Below the pieces are notes generated by a model. The model was not told the DNA's origin. It made no database searches and saw nothing but the letters and a program-made list of their open reading frames with translations. From positions 868,001 to 932,000 of the forward strand of contig CM049994.1 in the NCBI GenBank assembly GCA_016630955.3: 64,000 nt of DNA, in the 5' to 3' direction. Source of the stretch: Didymella arachidicola (Eukaryota > Ascomycota > Dothideomycetes > Pleosporales > Didymellaceae). This document shows positions 62,500 to 64,000 of this stretch, piece by piece. The translations under genes and the position numbers were made by a program. How positions within the stretch are numbered: the stretch's first letter is position 1; the number at the start of each line of letters is the position of its first letter.

Positions 62500-64000
62500 T
62501 AACGTCTATACTGGGTTCGTGGGCCACCGCCTCTCGTGGGCCACTTTTGCCAAGACCCCACTAAAACTCCCTTCCCCCCTTATGCCTCCCCAACAACCAC
62601 AGTTTAACGCGTCAAAAGAGCGTCAGATACAGCTTGCGCTTCAAGCTCTTAATCAAGACGCAAATCTCTCAGAGCGACGCGCTGCAGCTATCTACAAGGT
62701 ACCCAGAACTACACTAGCCCGACGACGCGCCGGAGGGCTCTCAATAGTCGATTCTATGCCTAGCCGACGGTATCTAGATGAGCACGCGGAGGGAGTGATT
62801 GTTGATCACGTTCTTTACCTCATACAGCGAGGAGCACCCCCTCGCTTGTTAGATGTGGCTGATATGGCCAATATACTACGAGAAGAGCGCGGAATGGCCC
62901 CTGTTGGGCGGGACTGGCCCAACAACTTTGTTAAGCATCAACTAAGGCTTAAAGTAAAGCTTAATCGCAAGTACGACTACAAGAGAGCCCTCTGCGAGGA
63001 TCCTGAGCTGATACAAGGCTGGATTCGCCTTGTAGCCAATGTTAAAGCCAAGTACGGCATCTAGGACAACGACACGTACAACTTTGACGAGACTGGCTTT
63101 GCAATGGGTCAGATTACCCCTGGAGCAGTAGTTGCAGACGCAGAGAACCTAGGACAAGCAAAGCAGATCTAGCCAGGCAGTAAGGAGTGGGCTACGTTGA
63201 TTTTGGGCGTGAATGCTACAGGGTGGGCCATCCCACCCTTCATCATCCTTAAAGGCAAAGACCACTAGATTAAATGGACCGAGAACAAAGATCTGCCCCA
63301 GGACTGGGTAATTGGGGTCTCTGAGAACGGCTGGACCAACAACGAGCTTGGTCTTGACTGGTTGAAGCACTTTGACAGGCATTCTAAGGAGCGTACCTAT
63401 GGGACCTACCGTTTGCTACTTGTAGACGGCCATGAGAGCCACCAGGCCGCAGCATTCACCCAATACTGCAAAGAGAACAAGATTGTGGTTCTTACAATGC
63501 CTGCGCACTCATCGCACCTCTTACAGCCACTTGATGTGGCTTGTTTTGGCCCTCTAAAGAAGGCGTACGGGGATGAGGTCAATCAGCTCATACACAACCG
63601 GATCAACCACATCACAAAGCAGGAGTTCCTCCTATGCTTCATAGCGGCTTATAACAAAGCTATTACCCCTAGCAACATTCAAGGAGGGTTCCGAGGGGCC
63701 AGATTGGCTCCGTTTGCCCCGGATCGCGTCATATCGACCCTGAATGTGAAGCTGCGCACTCCATCGCCACCCCTCCCCTCAAATAACGAACCCTGGCAGT
63801 CGCAAACCCTAAAGAACGTTAATAAATTTGAGTTGCAGTTAACTCTGATTTAAGACAAGTATAAGAGGCAATTTAGTAGCTTACCAACGTCTACTACAAG
63901 CGCGGCTGAGCACCTCCTAAAGGGGGCAAAGGGTGTGGTGTACGAGCTAGCTTTGCTAAAGAAGGAAAACGCTCAGCTTCAAGAGGCTCTAGCAGCTGCA
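62500..64000 (+). mobile_element. Fot1/Pogo-type DNA transposon (3' end beyond window)
   Basis: Starts near an AT-rich TATATATAA (possible TA target duplication) at about 62493-62501. The leader has a subterminal direct repeat TCGTGGGCCAC (about 62518 and 62538). It contains a transposase gene from 62582 to beyond 64000. The right terminal repeat is outside, so the left boundary cannot be confirmed by matching. Confidence 0.7.
62582..64000 (+). pseudogene. Fot1/Pogo transposase with four in-frame stops
   Basis: ATG 62582 (MPPQQPQFNASKERQIQLAL). The order is a psq-type HTH (AAAIYKVPRTTLARRRAGG), a CENP-B-type HTH (RGMAPVGRDWPNNFVKHQLR), then the DDE_1 catalytic domain: first Asp in YNFDETGFAMGQ, second in LLLVDGHESHQAAAF, third in LLQPLDVACFGPLKKAYG. 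The frame never shifts from 62582 to the window end, but it contains TAG at 63062-63064, 63170-63172 and 63266-63268 and TAA at 63851-63853. Each lies at a point where relatives usually have Gln (for example before the D.D.YNFDETG block and after GKDH), so CAG/CAA to TAG/TAA transitions explain all four. Non-functional as it stands. Confidence 0.88.

Overview
The window is a gene-dense stretch of a filamentous ascomycete nuclear genome (Pezizomycotina, most likely Dothideomycetes) followed by an accessory, transposon-rich block. The evidence is typical 45-60 bp introns with GTA/GTG-AG borders and CTNAC branch sites, many divergent housekeeping pairs sharing short promoters, families that are almost purely fungal (DUF7730/2EXR-like proteins, HET, DUF3435, LaeA-like methyltransferases), and a Fot1/Pogo element whose stop codons look like C-to-T damage.

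Region 1 (1-50.9 kb, core). In order: VPS8 (CORVET subunit, 3' end beyond the window), a GPALPP1/DUF3752 protein, a pair of tiny Ser/Asn/Tyr-rich paralogues (one with a stop at codon 3), a gene-poor 3.75 kb, a DapA-family lyase/aldolase, a tandem array of four DUF7730-like genes (one broken), BUB2, NOP14, a small fungal membrane protein, MDM38/LETM1, mitochondrial adenylate kinase, SNX4/ATG24, an F-box plus JmjC protein, eIF4A, a Nudix hydrolase with a C-terminal SKM, a small Lys-rich nuclear protein, CAP2, an FAD monooxygenase divergent from a LaeA-like methyltransferase, a single-pass membrane protein, RPC25, a NUFIP1-like CCCH protein, U2AF65 and OGG1. Coordinates below come from splicing by eye; in nearly every case the spliced frame joins two conserved blocks of the family.

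Region 2 (50.9-62.4 kb, accessory). An intact tRNA-Gly(GCC) lies at 51740-51810. Its first 18 nt are repeated exactly, in the same orientation, at 62418-62435. About 385 bp inside that second copy starts a DUF3435 tyrosine-recombinase gene (Starship 'captain' family) that reads into the enclosed DNA. The enclosed 10.6 kb carries an NLR fragment, a HET pseudogene, a PD-(D/E)XK-like gene, a C2H2-like gene, diverged inverted repeats and a perfect 19-bp hairpin. I read this as a decayed Starship-like element inserted at a tRNA gene. The geometry is seen in the sequence; the mobility is inferred.

Region 3 (62.4-64 kb). A Fot1/Pogo transposase remains in one reading frame to the window end but contains four stop codons, each at a position where I would expect Gln. 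Similar in-frame stops (mostly TAG) occur in the HET gene, the DUF3435 gene and one of the tiny paralogues. This suggests repeat-induced point mutation or a related process.
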